From Lachnospiraceae bacterium (GTDB lineage: Bacteria > Bacillota > Clostridia > Lachnospirales > Lachnospiraceae), in NCBI GenBank assembly GCA_015056765.1, contig SVFQ01000008.1, positions 1 through 64,000 of the forward strand: a DNA stretch of 64,000 bases, in the 5' to 3' direction. The position numbers and the translations under genes are program-made. The notes beneath the pieces were generated by a model. That model worked only from the letters and a program-made list of their open reading frames with translations. It was not told the origin of the DNA and did no database searches. This document shows, piece by piece, positions 50,693 through 58,953 of this stretch. The first letter of the stretch is position 1, and every line of letters starts with the position of its first letter.

Positions 50693-52123
50693 TCATTTTG
50701 GAAATGGAATTTCTTCTATTAAGTACAGAGAACCGCAAATACAGAGCACATCATCCGGACATGCCCTGTCTAAGATTACATTCAGTATTCCCTGTTTTTC
50801 AGTCTTTGCAGGAAGCATCTCTTCTGCCGGCACATGCCTGTTGATGATTTTTTCTGCCAATTCTTTAGCCGGCATGCTTCTGGCATTAGGTACTGTCAGT
50901 GTGTAGGCCTTCTTTGCTATGGGCATCAAGGTATCTAATATGACATCTACTTCCTTATCCTTTAGAATCCCCATAAAGAAGGTAATCTTCTGCCCCGGAA
51001 AATAGGTCTCCAAAGACTCCCTGAGGACCTGTGCTCCTTGTCTGTTATGTCCACCATCAACGAGGATATAAGGTGCTTTGTGCACCATGGTGAATCTACC
51101 AAACCAGGTAGTATTTTGGATGCCGGCTTGGATTTGGTCAACTGTAATACCAGTGGTTTTCGCGCTTTCATCTGCTTCAATTATTTTTGCCTGAATCGGA
51201 TTGCCTTTTTTTCTTGATACTAAAGAATAGATTGCAGTAATAGCCAGTGCAGCATTCTGAATCTGGTAGGTTCCTAATAATGATGTACGGAATACCGCAT
51301 TTTGGTTTTCATCTATGGAGTTCAACTCGCTTGGAACACGAAACTTCTGTCCATCCAGACTTCGCCCTATCAATTCCGGTTCAGGTGCATACATAAGCGG
51401 TACCTGTTTTTCATCGCAAGTCTTTTGCAGTACTGCTTCTACTTCCGCCTCCTGTGGTGCTGACACCACTATAGTCCCAGTTTTGATGATGCCTGCCTTT
51501 TCTGTAGCAATCTCCGTCAGGGTATTTCCTAAGATGCCCATATGGTCATAACTAATCGGCGCAATCACCGTCACCATTGGAGCCGGAATCACATTGGTGG
51601 TGTCCATTCTTCCACCGAGGCTTACTTCCAACACTACCATATCGCATTTTTCCCATAGGAAATATACGAAAGCCATGCTAGTCAAAATCTCATATTCGCT
51701 AGGATAGAAACCTTCTACTCTGCAGTTTTCCACCTGCTCCCACACAAAGGAAAAGACTTCCGCAAACTTCTCGTCAGATATCTTTTCTCCCTCTACCACG
51801 AACATCTCATTGTAGGTATACAAAAAGGGGGAAGTAAAACTTCCCACCTTGTAAGTACTCTCGCATAGAATCGAAGTAAGATATGCACATGTGGATCCTT
51901 TTCCGTTGGTTCCTGCCACATGAATGTATTGTAAGCGCTGTTCAGGATTACCTAGTTTTTGAAGCAACTGCCTTTCTGCATCCAGGGAGAAGAAGTCTTT
52001 TTTAGGCTCCGGCTTCTTACCTAGATTTTCTGATTTTGCTTCCACTGGCGGTTTAAAATGCGGCATGTCTTGTAATGCCTGCACCGCCTCTTCATATGTA
52101 TACTGTCTATGCTCTCTTTGCAT
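50693..52123 (-). CDS. folC: Folylpolyglutamate synthase / dihydrofolate synthase
   Basis: A 476-residue Mur-ligase family enzyme that adds glutamate to folates and may also make dihydrofolate. The P-loop YIHVAGTNGKGSTCAYL is near residue 74, then GSFTSPFLYTYNEMF, EVSLGGRMDTTNV, and ILVDGGHNRQGAQVL. The N-terminus carries an extra linker (about residues 20-50, EAKSENLGKKPEPKK) compared with short homologues. ATG 52123 has AAAGGTG about 10 bases upstream; longer frames overlap folT. It follows folT by 29 bases, and so would be under the same THF riboswitch. Confidence 0.94.
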   Translation of the reverse strand: MQREHRQYTYEEAVQALQDMPHFKPPVEAKSENLGKKPEPKKDFFSLDAERQLLQKLGNPEQRLQYIHVAGTNGKGSTCAYLTSILCESTYKVGSFTSPFLYTYNEMFVVEGEKISDEKFAEVFSFVWEQVENCRVEGFYPSEYEILTSMAFVYFLWEKCDMVVLEVSLGGRMDTTNVIPAPMVTVIAPISYDHMGILGNTLTEIATEKAGIIKTGTIVVSAPQEAEVEAVLQKTCDEKQVPLMYAPEPELIGRSLDGQKFRVPSELNSIDENQNAVFRTSLLGTYQIQNAALAITAIYSLVSRKKGNPIQAKIIEADESAKTTGITVDQIQAGIQNTTWFGRFTMVHKAPYILVDGGHNRQGAQVLRESLETYFPGQKITFFMGILKDKEVDVILDTLMPIAKKAYTLTVPNARSMPAKELAEKIINRHVPAEEMLPAKTEKQGILNVILDRACPDDVLCICGSLYLIEEIPFPK

Positions 52124-52152
52124 CAGGTTAAACACCTTTCCTCCGTGAAGAA

Positions 52153-52680
52153 TTATGCTTCTTTTGGAGCTTGAATCCTGCCTCTGACCTTTTCTACCGC
52201 TTTGGCAATGCCATACATTAGGACAGTCAGAATTGGAATCATCACGATTTCCTTTGGCAAACGACCAATCAAGATAGCCATATAGGTCTTGTTTCCATAC
52301 AATAGCATAAGCCAATAGGTGTTCAGGAAGATACCAACTACAACGGTGTGCACGGTTTCCGCCACCAGTATTCTCAGCCAGGTCAGGTTTTTCTTAAAAA
52401 AGAAAACACCAAAGATGATGCCTGATACCGCACCGCTGATGGTAAACCCTGGGAAATAGGGGCCGGTAGGTCTCACGATAAACTGAACAATATCTGCCAG
52501 ACCGCCAATGAGTGCAGCGACTATTGGGCCAAAAAGGTTACCTGCCACACTAATGGGCAGTGAGCCAAAGCGAATCTCGATGAATTGATTCACCGGAATC
52601 TTCAACATGCCCAGAATTGCCGCAAGGGCTAAAAGCATGGCTGCAGTGGTAAGTGTTACTGTGTTACGAAGTTTGTTCAT
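52153..52680 (-). CDS. folT: Folate ECF transporter S component FolT
   Basis: A 175-residue membrane substrate-binding subunit of an energy-coupling-factor importer. Six hydrophobic helices are visible; MLALAAILGMLKIP and RFGSLPISVAGNLFGPIVAALIGGLADIVQF are typical of the folate-specific family. The THF riboswitch just upstream and folC just downstream strongly support folate. The ECF ATPases and T subunit are not in the window and are expected elsewhere. AGGAGG lies 8 bases before the ATG, within a hairpin that can hide it. Confidence 0.92.
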   Translation of the reverse strand: MNKLRNTVTLTTAAMLLALAAILGMLKIPVNQFIEIRFGSLPISVAGNLFGPIVAALIGGLADIVQFIVRPTGPYFPGFTISGAVSGIIFGVFFFKKNLTWLRILVAETVHTVVVGIFLNTYWLMLLYGNKTYMAILIGRLPKEIVMIPILTVLMYGIAKAVEKVRGRIQAPKEA

Positions 52681-52684
52681 AAAA

Positions 52685-52727
52685 ATACACCTCCTTTGCA
52701 GTTCCTTTTACTACAACGGAGGTGTAT
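52685..52727 (-). promoter_or_regulatory. Expression platform hairpin hiding the folT ribosome binding site
   Basis: ATACACCTCC (52685-52694) and GGAGGTGTAT (52718-52727) are perfectly complementary. On the minus strand the second arm of the RNA contains the AGGAGG site, so the stem would block translation, a common layout for this riboswitch class. Confidence 0.85.
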
Positions 52728-52744
52728 ACACGCTCGTCTATGTA

Positions 52745-52838
52745 GCAGCGGGATGCGACTTCGAAACCGCGGATTTTCCTTCGTCCTACTGACAACTCCC
52801 TGTTCAGTAAGCACTTAACGCTTCGAGGTCTACTCTGC
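52745..52838 (-). ncRNA. Tetrahydrofolate (THF) riboswitch
   Basis: The minus strand carries the class core in order: GCAGAGTAG, GCGTTAAGTG, GGGAGTTGTC, GGACGAAGGA, CCGCGG and GCATCCCGCTGC. The ends GCAG and CTGC pair to close the structure. Its position upstream of folT-folC fits the known role: folate binding turns the folate genes down. Confidence 0.9.
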
Positions 52839-52866
52839 ATTTTTCAATTATTTTTGTTTCAAAGAC

Positions 52867-52895
52867 ATCATACTAGATATCTTCCTTAGATGCAA
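52867..52895 (-). promoter_or_regulatory. Promoter of folT-folC
   Basis: On the minus strand TTGCAT and TATGAT are separated by 17 bases, just beyond the end of the upstream permease gene. Confidence 0.78.
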
Positions 52896-52903
52896 TCCCT
52901 TTT

Positions 52904-53749
52904 TTATCCTTTTACACTGCCTGCTGTCAAACCCTGGACAAAAAATCTTTGACAAGAGATAAAGACAATCAGGATTGGCACTAAGCTCAGCACAGATAAT
53001 GCAAACACATAGCCCCACTGTGTAAACTGATGCTGTCCAAAGAATCCGGATATTGCGATTGGTAGCGTTCGTTTCAAATCATCATTGATTACAGTATTCG
53101 CCCAAGGAAACTCCTCCCAAGCTGTCAGGAAGTTAAAAATGGAAACCGAAGCAATACCCGGCTTCGCCAATGGGATTGCGACATTCTGATATACCGTAAA
53201 GACTGTTCCGCCATCCATGAAAGTGGCTTCGTCCAGTTCCTTTGGTATGTTTTCCACAAACCCTTTAATCATAAAGGTCGAATATGGAATCACCCATGCC
53301 ACATAAAATGGAATGAGCCCCCAGATACTGTTGAGCGTACCAAGCTTAACTGCCAGTTCATACTGTGGCACGATCATGGTAGTACCCGGAATAATCATCG
53401 TCAATATGATGAATCCGAATACCAATCGTCTTCCCGGAAAAGCGTATCTGGCGATGCAAAACGCCAGTGCTGAAGAAACTATAGCAGATGCCACTACTGT
53501 CAAAACAGACACGATAATGCTGTTTAGGAAATTTCCAAGGAACTTCTTTTGACCAAGAATATAGGCAAAGTTCTCCAGCGTAATGTCCTTTAGCTTCGGA
53601 AAAAACTTTGGTGGATACTCATATAATGCACCATTTGGTTTCAGAGATGTACTGATCATATATATCATAGGCAATACTACGATTGCCAGACCTAAGACAA
53701 GCAAAAGGATAATCCATACATCTCTACTGTTTCTCTTTGTCATTGTCAT
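52904..53749 (-). CDS. Maltodextrin ABC permease (MalG type)
   Basis: A 281-residue inner-membrane permease with six helices. The EAA loop is ELDEATFMDGGTVFTVYQNVAIPLA near residues 175-199 and the C-terminus ends QGLTAGSVKG, as in MalG. The frame overlaps the stop codon of the upstream permease; I use ATG 53749, with GAGGG 6 bases upstream, although ATG 53743 is also possible. It is the last gene of the malR-type operon. No ATPase is encoded, which is usual in Gram-positive bacteria. Confidence 0.93.
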   Translation of the reverse strand: MTMTKRNSRDVWIILLLVLGLAIVVLPMIYMISTSLKPNGALYEYPPKFFPKLKDITLENFAYILGQKKFLGNFLNSIIVSVLTVVASAIVSSALAFCIARYAFPGRRLVFGFIILTMIIPGTTMIVPQYELAVKLGTLNSIWGLIPFYVAWVIPYSTFMIKGFVENIPKELDEATFMDGGTVFTVYQNVAIPLAKPGIASVSIFNFLTAWEEFPWANTVINDDLKRTLPIAISGFFGQHQFTQWGYVFALSVLSLVPILIVFISCQRFFVQGLTAGSVKG

Positions 53750-53751
53750 CA

Positions 53752-54636
53752 CTAGCCCTCATCCTTTGCTTTCATCAGTCTAAATTGCACTACTGCAAGA
53801 ATACCTAGCACCACAGCAATGATGAATGAGAGTGCTGCCGAATAACCGAACTTACCGTTACTAAATGCCTTGTAGTACATCCAAGTGAGCACAACTTCCG
53901 TATCATGTCCCGGCTTTCCACCTGTAATGAGCTTCGTAGAGGTATAAACATTGAATCCACCGATAGTTAACATAACCAGTGCAAACAAGATAGTTGCTTT
54001 GATACCCGGCAAGGTTATATACCAGAATTTCCGGAAACTACCAGCACCATCCAAGGAGGCACTTTCATATAATTCCAGTGGAACGGTCTGCAAAGCAGCT
54101 AAGAATACTACCATGTTCCATCCGATACCTTTCCAGATACCTAGGAGCATCGCCACCGTCATACCGCCCCATCTAGAATCCAGCCATCGTATATTTTGGC
54201 TTGTCACATGAATCACATTGGTCAGAAAATAATTCAACAATCCCTCTGTATTAAAAACATACTTAAATACAAGAGATGCGATAACCCAAGATGTGATCAC
54301 TGGCAAATAATAAGCCACACGGAATCCAATCTTGAAATGTGATACAGAATGAATCAAAAGTGCTACCAACAAGCCCAGAAGCATCTGTGCCGGTACAGTC
54401 ACAAGAGTATATACAATTGTATTGGTGAACGCGATTCGGAAATTCTCATCCGAAAGCACATCGGCATAGTTTCTGAAACCAATAAACTCCTGATTTAAAA
54501 AGGAGCCAAAATCCCATTTGAAAAAGCTCATCCAAAAGAGTCTTACAATCGGATATACCGTAAACATTCCAAAGATGAATATACCGGGAAATAGTAGTCC
54601 TAAAATCTGTGCCTTACTTTTGCCATTGAGTTTCAT
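53752..54636 (-). CDS. Maltodextrin ABC permease (MalF type)
   Basis: A 294-residue inner-membrane permease with six helices. FPGIFIFGMFTVYPIVRLFWMSFFKWDF at the start and the EAA loop ELYESASLDGAGSFRKFWYITLPG near residues 190-213 mark the MalF-like partner. It is translationally coupled to the next permease (its stop codon overlaps the next start) and lies 17 bases after the binding protein. Confidence 0.93.
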   Translation of the reverse strand: MKLNGKSKAQILGLLFPGIFIFGMFTVYPIVRLFWMSFFKWDFGSFLNQEFIGFRNYADVLSDENFRIAFTNTIVYTLVTVPAQMLLGLLVALLIHSVSHFKIGFRVAYYLPVITSWVIASLVFKYVFNTEGLLNYFLTNVIHVTSQNIRWLDSRWGGMTVAMLLGIWKGIGWNMVVFLAALQTVPLELYESASLDGAGSFRKFWYITLPGIKATILFALVMLTIGGFNVYTSTKLITGGKPGHDTEVVLTWMYYKAFSNGKFGYSAALSFIIAVVLGILAVVQFRLMKAKDEG

Positions 54637-54653
54637 GTATTATCACCACGTTT

Positions 54654-55976
54654 CTATTCAGCAAGCAATCCATCAACTTTAGCTGCTAATTCATCCATTG
54701 CTTCCTGTGCAGTCTTATCTCCATTTACAACCTCGGTAACCGCTGCTGCCAGCTCACTGTCGAATTCAGACCAGCAAGCTACAGTAGGTCTGGATTTGGC
54801 TGTCTGCAACTGCTCAATATAAGGTGCAAAATCAGCCTGCTTTACCGTATCAGATTCAAGTGCTTCTTTGTTGCAAGGAATCTGACCGCATTTTGCCATT
54901 TCTTCCTGTGCATATTCGCTGGTCATAAACTTCATGAATTTCCAGGCCGCATCTTTATTAGCAGAGTTAAACATGGAAATATCTTCACCACCAAGTACAG
55001 AGATAGAACCACCTTTACCTGCCGGTACCGGTGCTGTCTCATAGGCGAAATCAGGATAAGCGCCAGCCATTTCTGCTACCTTCCAAGGTCCTTCTAAAAG
55101 CATGGCATATCTGCCGGTACCAAAACCGTCGGTCATAGGAATATCGCCACTATTCCAACCGGTGATGGCATTCTCTTTATAGAGAGAAGCAAACATATCG
55201 ATAGCAGCCACTGTTTCCGGGCTATTCAAATAGCCGGTTGCTTTGGTCTGATCCTCGTTTGTCAGGCTACCACCCATACTCCAAATGAATGGGCAAAGAT
55301 TCCATCCGGATAAGCCCGGCTCGTCATAGCCCCATACCTGCTGTCCGTTTTCATTGGTACCTGCAAGCTTTTTGCAGTCTTCCACGAATTCATCCATGGT
55401 TTTTGGTGCCTCTAATCCAGCTGCCTTGAATGCTTCTACGTTGTAGAAGAGAATCTTGGTGTTCGTATTTAAAGCAAGTCCATACTGATTTCCTGCGATT
55501 TCTGCAGTAGACATAGCACTATCCAAAAGTCCACCTGCCACCTCAGTATAATCACTCATCTCCTGATTCAAAGGAACCAGAATCCCCATCTTTTCAAACT
55601 CCGGAATCCATGCGCTATCTAATCTCGCTACATCAGGCAATGTATTAGACTCTGCGCTAATCAGCAGCTTATCATGTAAGTCAGCCCACTCATGGCTTAC
55701 CGCATTTACTTTGATTCCAGGGTTTTCTTCCTCAAATTTTGGAATTAAAACGCTTGTTAGGGTTTCATTCTCTGCTGATTGTGCGCTATAATGGTGCCAG
55801 AAGTTAATGGTAACTTCTTCTCCGGAAGCCTCACTTCCGGTTTCACTTGTTTGTGCTGTTTCCTGACTTTTATTGTCAGATACAGGTTCTGCTGGTGATT
55901 TTGCACATCCTGCCATAGCTGCCACGCATGTAACGGATGCAAGTAAAATTGCCAGCACTTTTTTTCTTTCTTTCAT
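54654..55976 (-). CDS. Maltodextrin-binding lipoprotein
   Basis: A 440-residue extracellular sugar-binding lipoprotein. The signal peptide ends in lipobox AMAGC (Cys near 24), followed by a Ser/Glu/Thr linker. The core begins EVTINFWHHYSAQSAENETL and shows SMGGSLTNEDQTKATGYLNSPETVAA and EGPWKVAEMAG, common to MalE-like proteins. AGGAGGG precedes the start. Placement between a GH13 enzyme and MalF/MalG makes maltodextrins the likely ligand. Confidence 0.92.
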   Translation of the reverse strand: MKERKKVLAILLASVTCVAAMAGCAKSPAEPVSDNKSQETAQTSETGSEASGEEVTINFWHHYSAQSAENETLTSVLIPKFEEENPGIKVNAVSHEWADLHDKLLISAESNTLPDVARLDSAWIPEFEKMGILVPLNQEMSDYTEVAGGLLDSAMSTAEIAGNQYGLALNTNTKILFYNVEAFKAAGLEAPKTMDEFVEDCKKLAGTNENGQQVWGYDEPGLSGWNLCPFIWSMGGSLTNEDQTKATGYLNSPETVAAIDMFASLYKENAITGWNSGDIPMTDGFGTGRYAMLLEGPWKVAEMAGAYPDFAYETAPVPAGKGGSISVLGGEDISMFNSANKDAAWKFMKFMTSEYAQEEMAKCGQIPCNKEALESDTVKQADFAPYIEQLQTAKSRPTVACWSEFDSELAAAVTEVVNGDKTAQEAMDELAAKVDGLLAE

Positions 55977-55988
55977 TGTAAATCCCTC

Positions 55989-57665
55989 CTATTTTTTACA
56001 TATAACATGAATAGAATACGGCGCCATCTCTACTTCGCCTTCTTCTACTGTTACCAATACACTTCCCGATTTTTTATGGAAAAGACAGATTAGTTTTTCC
56101 CTCTCATCTTCTCGCTCTACTGCCATAACCTCATTTTCTCTATCCACCATAAATACTTTGCAACTTCCGGTTCTGGTACAGGAATGCTCTTTACGTAACC
56201 GTATCAACTGTCGATACTGCTCTTGTAATTCTATATTCTGATTTTCTCTCCAAGGCATGCACTTTCTACAGTCTGGATCATTATCTCCATCCACCCCCAC
56301 TTCATCTCCATAGTAAATTGCAGGGGCTCCCGCACAAACCATCTGGAATGCTACTGCAAGTTTCAACTGATCCAGATTTCCTCTGGTGTAATGCAAGAAG
56401 CGTTCAGTATCATGACTATCAATTAGGTTATACAGCACATCTGCCGTTTCTTTCTTGTATAAGCCCAGCATGGTGCCGATACGATTACAGAATTCCTCGC
56501 CGGAGCATTTCTCTAATCCAAAGTAATCTCTCACAGCATCTCGGAACATATAATTCATCACGGAGTCCAATTTCTTATCCTCAACCAATTTTCCTCCGTA
56601 TCCCCAAGTTTCACCTAGCAGAAGGATGTTTGGATATTTTGGTTTTAGCACCATATGCGCCATCTGCCAAACAGACATATCTACTTCATCCGCTACGTCC
56701 AGTCTCCAACCATCGATATGGTACTTCTCAATCCAATACTGCATCACCTCTAAAATAAAGCACCTAACATCCGGATTGGACGTGTTCAATTTCGGCATAT
56801 ACTTATAAGCACCTACGCACTCATAGTCATGATGACTGATTTGAATGTCTTCTGTCTTTGTGGTCAAAAACCAGTTAAAGTAGGGGGATTCCTTTCCTCG
56901 CTTTACTACATCTTGAAACCTATCAAAATGAACTCCCACGTGATTGAATACGCCATCCAATAGAATTCGAATTCCCGCTTTATGAAGTTCGTCTACTAAT
57001 CTAGCGAAGTCCTCATTGGTGCCAAATATCGGGTCAATATGAAAATAATCCGTCGTGGCATATTTGTGATTAAAATCCCCTTTAAACACAGGATTTATAT
57101 AGATAACTTCAATTCCTAATTTCTTTAAGTATGGAATCTTTTGATATATGCCTTTTAGGTCACCGCCCATATAGTTTTCTCGAGTTGGTGTACTCCCCCA
57201 GGGCTCTGTATCTTTTGGATTGTTTGTTTCATCGCCATCGCAAAAACGTTCCGGAAAGATTTGATAATAGATAGCTCCCTTAGCCCAGTCTGGGTAAGAA
57301 ATAACATCGTCCGGGTTCGTATATAAATGTTCAAAAAAATCTATCTCCGGTTTCGTTTCACTGATTCCGGTAGGGCTCAGATAGTATCTGTTCCCTGCAT
57401 TGTCTTCTAGTTCGAAATAGTACTTCTGGTAACGTGCCACAGGTTCTACATGTAATGCAGCTTCAAAGTAATCCGTCTCCTGGTCTGTTTGCATCAGTTG
57501 CATAGACTGATAGCGAAGCTTCTCCGGACTTGTTCTGCTAAAAAAAATGACCTTACAAGACCTTAAATCCTGCTTTGCACTTCGAAGTCTGAGAACTAGT
57601 TCATCACGAGCTTTGGCGTAAACAAATTCTTCCGTGTTTAGATGTTTTACTGCCTCTTTGTTCAC
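55989..57665 (-). CDS. GH13 cyclomaltodextrinase / neopullulanase-type enzyme
   Basis: A 558-residue cytoplasmic alpha-amylase family enzyme. An N-terminal beta domain (1-125) precedes the barrel, as in the maltogenic amylase/neopullulanase subfamily. Catalytic residues are Asp in GWRLDVADEV (near 321), Glu in LLGETWGYG (near 351) and Asp in IDSHDTERF (near 413); GVFNHVG is the first conserved region. The start is GTG with AAGGGAG upstream. No signal peptide, so it hydrolyses imported maltodextrins or cyclodextrins. It lies 12 bases after the regulator and 12 before the binding protein. Confidence 0.93.
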   Translation of the reverse strand: MNKEAVKHLNTEEFVYAKARDELVLRLRSAKQDLRSCKVIFFSRTSPEKLRYQSMQLMQTDQETDYFEAALHVEPVARYQKYYFELEDNAGNRYYLSPTGISETKPEIDFFEHLYTNPDDVISYPDWAKGAIYYQIFPERFCDGDETNNPKDTEPWGSTPTRENYMGGDLKGIYQKIPYLKKLGIEVIYINPVFKGDFNHKYATTDYFHIDPIFGTNEDFARLVDELHKAGIRILLDGVFNHVGVHFDRFQDVVKRGKESPYFNWFLTTKTEDIQISHHDYECVGAYKYMPKLNTSNPDVRCFILEVMQYWIEKYHIDGWRLDVADEVDMSVWQMAHMVLKPKYPNILLLGETWGYGGKLVEDKKLDSVMNYMFRDAVRDYFGLEKCSGEEFCNRIGTMLGLYKKETADVLYNLIDSHDTERFLHYTRGNLDQLKLAVAFQMVCAGAPAIYYGDEVGVDGDNDPDCRKCMPWRENQNIELQEQYRQLIRLRKEHSCTRTGSCKVFMVDRENEVMAVEREDEREKLICLFHKKSGSVLVTVEEGEVEMAPYSIHVICKK

Positions 57666-57677
57666 TTGATCTCCCTT

Positions 57678-58682
57678 CTATTTTTTTCTTGTAGATTCTC
57701 TTTCGATAATTCTTGTCTCTATTCTCTGACTCTCTACTTTTCCCTCCTTTGTCTTTATCATTTGAAACAGCATACTTGCTGCCATTTCTCCTAATTGGTA
57801 GGTATCGATATCAATTGCAGATAAGGCCGGCGTCATATACTCTGCCAGTGGATAATTATCAAAAGTGATAACCCCAACTTGTCCCGGCACATCGATGCCA
57901 TGTAGTTGCAATTCGCGAAGTGTGCGAAAGGCCACTACATTGTTGGTACAGATAAAACTATCTGTATTTCTTTCGCCACTTTTGATTTCCTTTATGATTT
58001 CCTGCAGTTTTGCTTCCTGAAAGGTATGAATCTTGGCATCCTTGATTCCATGTCGCCCACAGCCTTCCGTAAAGCCTTTCATACGCTTTTGTTCAAAAAC
58101 TGTCTTCCTGTTCTCTACTAAAAGCATGGGATGCTGATAACCTTCCGCAAATAAGTGCTCCAGCGCCAGCTCTGCACCCTGCCTATTATCCACATCCACC
58201 CAGCTAATTTCCTTGTTTTCCTCAACGGTCTCACCCATAACCACAAAAGGCATCTGATTTTCCCGTAGGATAGCTACTAATTCATCTTTCATACACTGTA
58301 CCGGAAGAATAATACCATCCACCTTTCTTTCCTGAATCAGGCTCTTGATGGTGTTTCCTTCTTCGGCCACCGCATCATTGGTAATCAGCACATTGTAGCC
58401 CTTGTTCTGCGCTACCATCTCGATGGCAGTTACACTCTGGATGAAGAAAGCATTAGAGAATGCATCCTTATTCCCAGCATCTATGACAAGACCGATGGTG
58501 AACGTATTTCCATTCACAAGGCTTCTGGCAAAGCTATTGGGATGGTAATCCAATTCCTTCATCGCCTTATTGATTTTTTCTTTTGTCTCATCTGAGATAC
58601 TGGCTGTGCCATTGATGACTCTAGACACTGTAGATGGACTGACTCCCACCAGCTTTGCGATATCCTTAATTGTAGCTTTCAT
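57678..58682 (-). CDS. LacI-family regulator (MalR-like)
   Basis: A 334-residue repressor. The helix-turn-helix reads TIKDIAKLVGVSPSTVSRVINGTASIS, followed by YHPNSFARSLVNGNTFTIGLV. It is the first gene of the maltodextrin operon and sits directly behind two palindromes with the MalR-type core GCAAACGTTTGC, so self-regulation is very likely. A malto-oligosaccharide is the expected inducer. Confidence 0.93.
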   Translation of the reverse strand: MKATIKDIAKLVGVSPSTVSRVINGTASISDETKEKINKAMKELDYHPNSFARSLVNGNTFTIGLVIDAGNKDAFSNAFFIQSVTAIEMVAQNKGYNVLITNDAVAEEGNTIKSLIQERKVDGIILPVQCMKDELVAILRENQMPFVVMGETVEENKEISWVDVDNRQGAELALEHLFAEGYQHPMLLVENRKTVFEQKRMKGFTEGCGRHGIKDAKIHTFQEAKLQEIIKEIKSGERNTDSFICTNNVVAFRTLRELQLHGIDVPGQVGVITFDNYPLAEYMTPALSAIDIDTYQLGEMAASMLFQMIKTKEGKVESQRIETRIIERESTRKK

Positions 58683-58699
58683 GAGCTCTCCCTATCTTT

Positions 58700-58715
58700 A
58701 TGCAAACGTTTGCAT
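58700..58715. promoter_or_regulatory. MalR/LacI-type operator, proximal
   Basis: ATGCAAACGTTTGCAT is a perfect 16-base palindrome 18 bases before the regulator start codon. Confidence 0.88.
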
Positions 58716-58729
58716 TTCGTTTCAAATAG

Positions 58730-58757
58730 TAGGTAGTGCAAACGTTTGCACTACCTA
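58730..58757. promoter_or_regulatory. MalR/LacI-type operator, distal, 28-base perfect palindrome
   Basis: The core TGCAAACGTTTGCA is extended by TAGGTAG on one side and CTACCTA on the other to a 28-base perfect palindrome. The two operator centres are 36 bases apart, about three and a half helical turns. It lies just downstream of the likely promoter. Confidence 0.9.
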
Positions 58758-58764
58758 TGTTTAA

Positions 58765-58791
58765 CTTATACCCTTTTTTCATTTCTGTCAA
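58765..58791 (-). promoter_or_regulatory. Probable promoter of the maltodextrin operon
   Basis: On the minus strand TTGACA (58786-58791) is followed after only 15 bases by TATAAG (58765-58770). The short spacer suggests a weak or activator-aided promoter. Both operators lie between it and the first gene. Confidence 0.6.
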
Positions 58792-58815
58792 CTATTTTTC
58801 TTGCAAACAAACTTT

Positions 58816-58842
58816 GAACCTTGGGGACGGAGTTAGGGGTTC
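58816..58842 (+). repeat. GC-rich dispersed repeat, copy 5
   Basis: GAACCTTGGGGACGGAGTTA followed by GGGGTTC; GAACC and GGTTC at the ends pair. One base differs from the core of copies 2-4. It lies upstream of the lipoprotein gene, next to the transposase relic. Confidence 0.85.
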
Positions 58843-58854
58843 ATTTTTATATAA

Positions 58855-58914
58855 CAAGAATCACCTAATTTATCGTGACAAATAACAAATAATCGTGCTA
58901 GACTTAACTCTGAC
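58855..58914 (+). pseudogene. Relic of an Rpn-family transposase gene (about 60 bases)
   Basis: This stretch reads YRDK-stop-QIIVLDLTLT, parallel to YSDKLQINVLDLTQI of the truncated copy at 61102, with CAAGAATCA shared upstream. A TAA interrupts it. Only this short part remains. Confidence 0.6.
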
Positions 58915-58953
58915 ATAATATATAGATACTTATTAAATAAGGGGAACCAAAAC

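Noticed and set aside
52124-52315. Longer N-terminus for FolC overlapping folT
   Set aside because: The extra 64 residues are an out-of-frame reading of folT; ATG 52123 has a fitting ribosome binding site.
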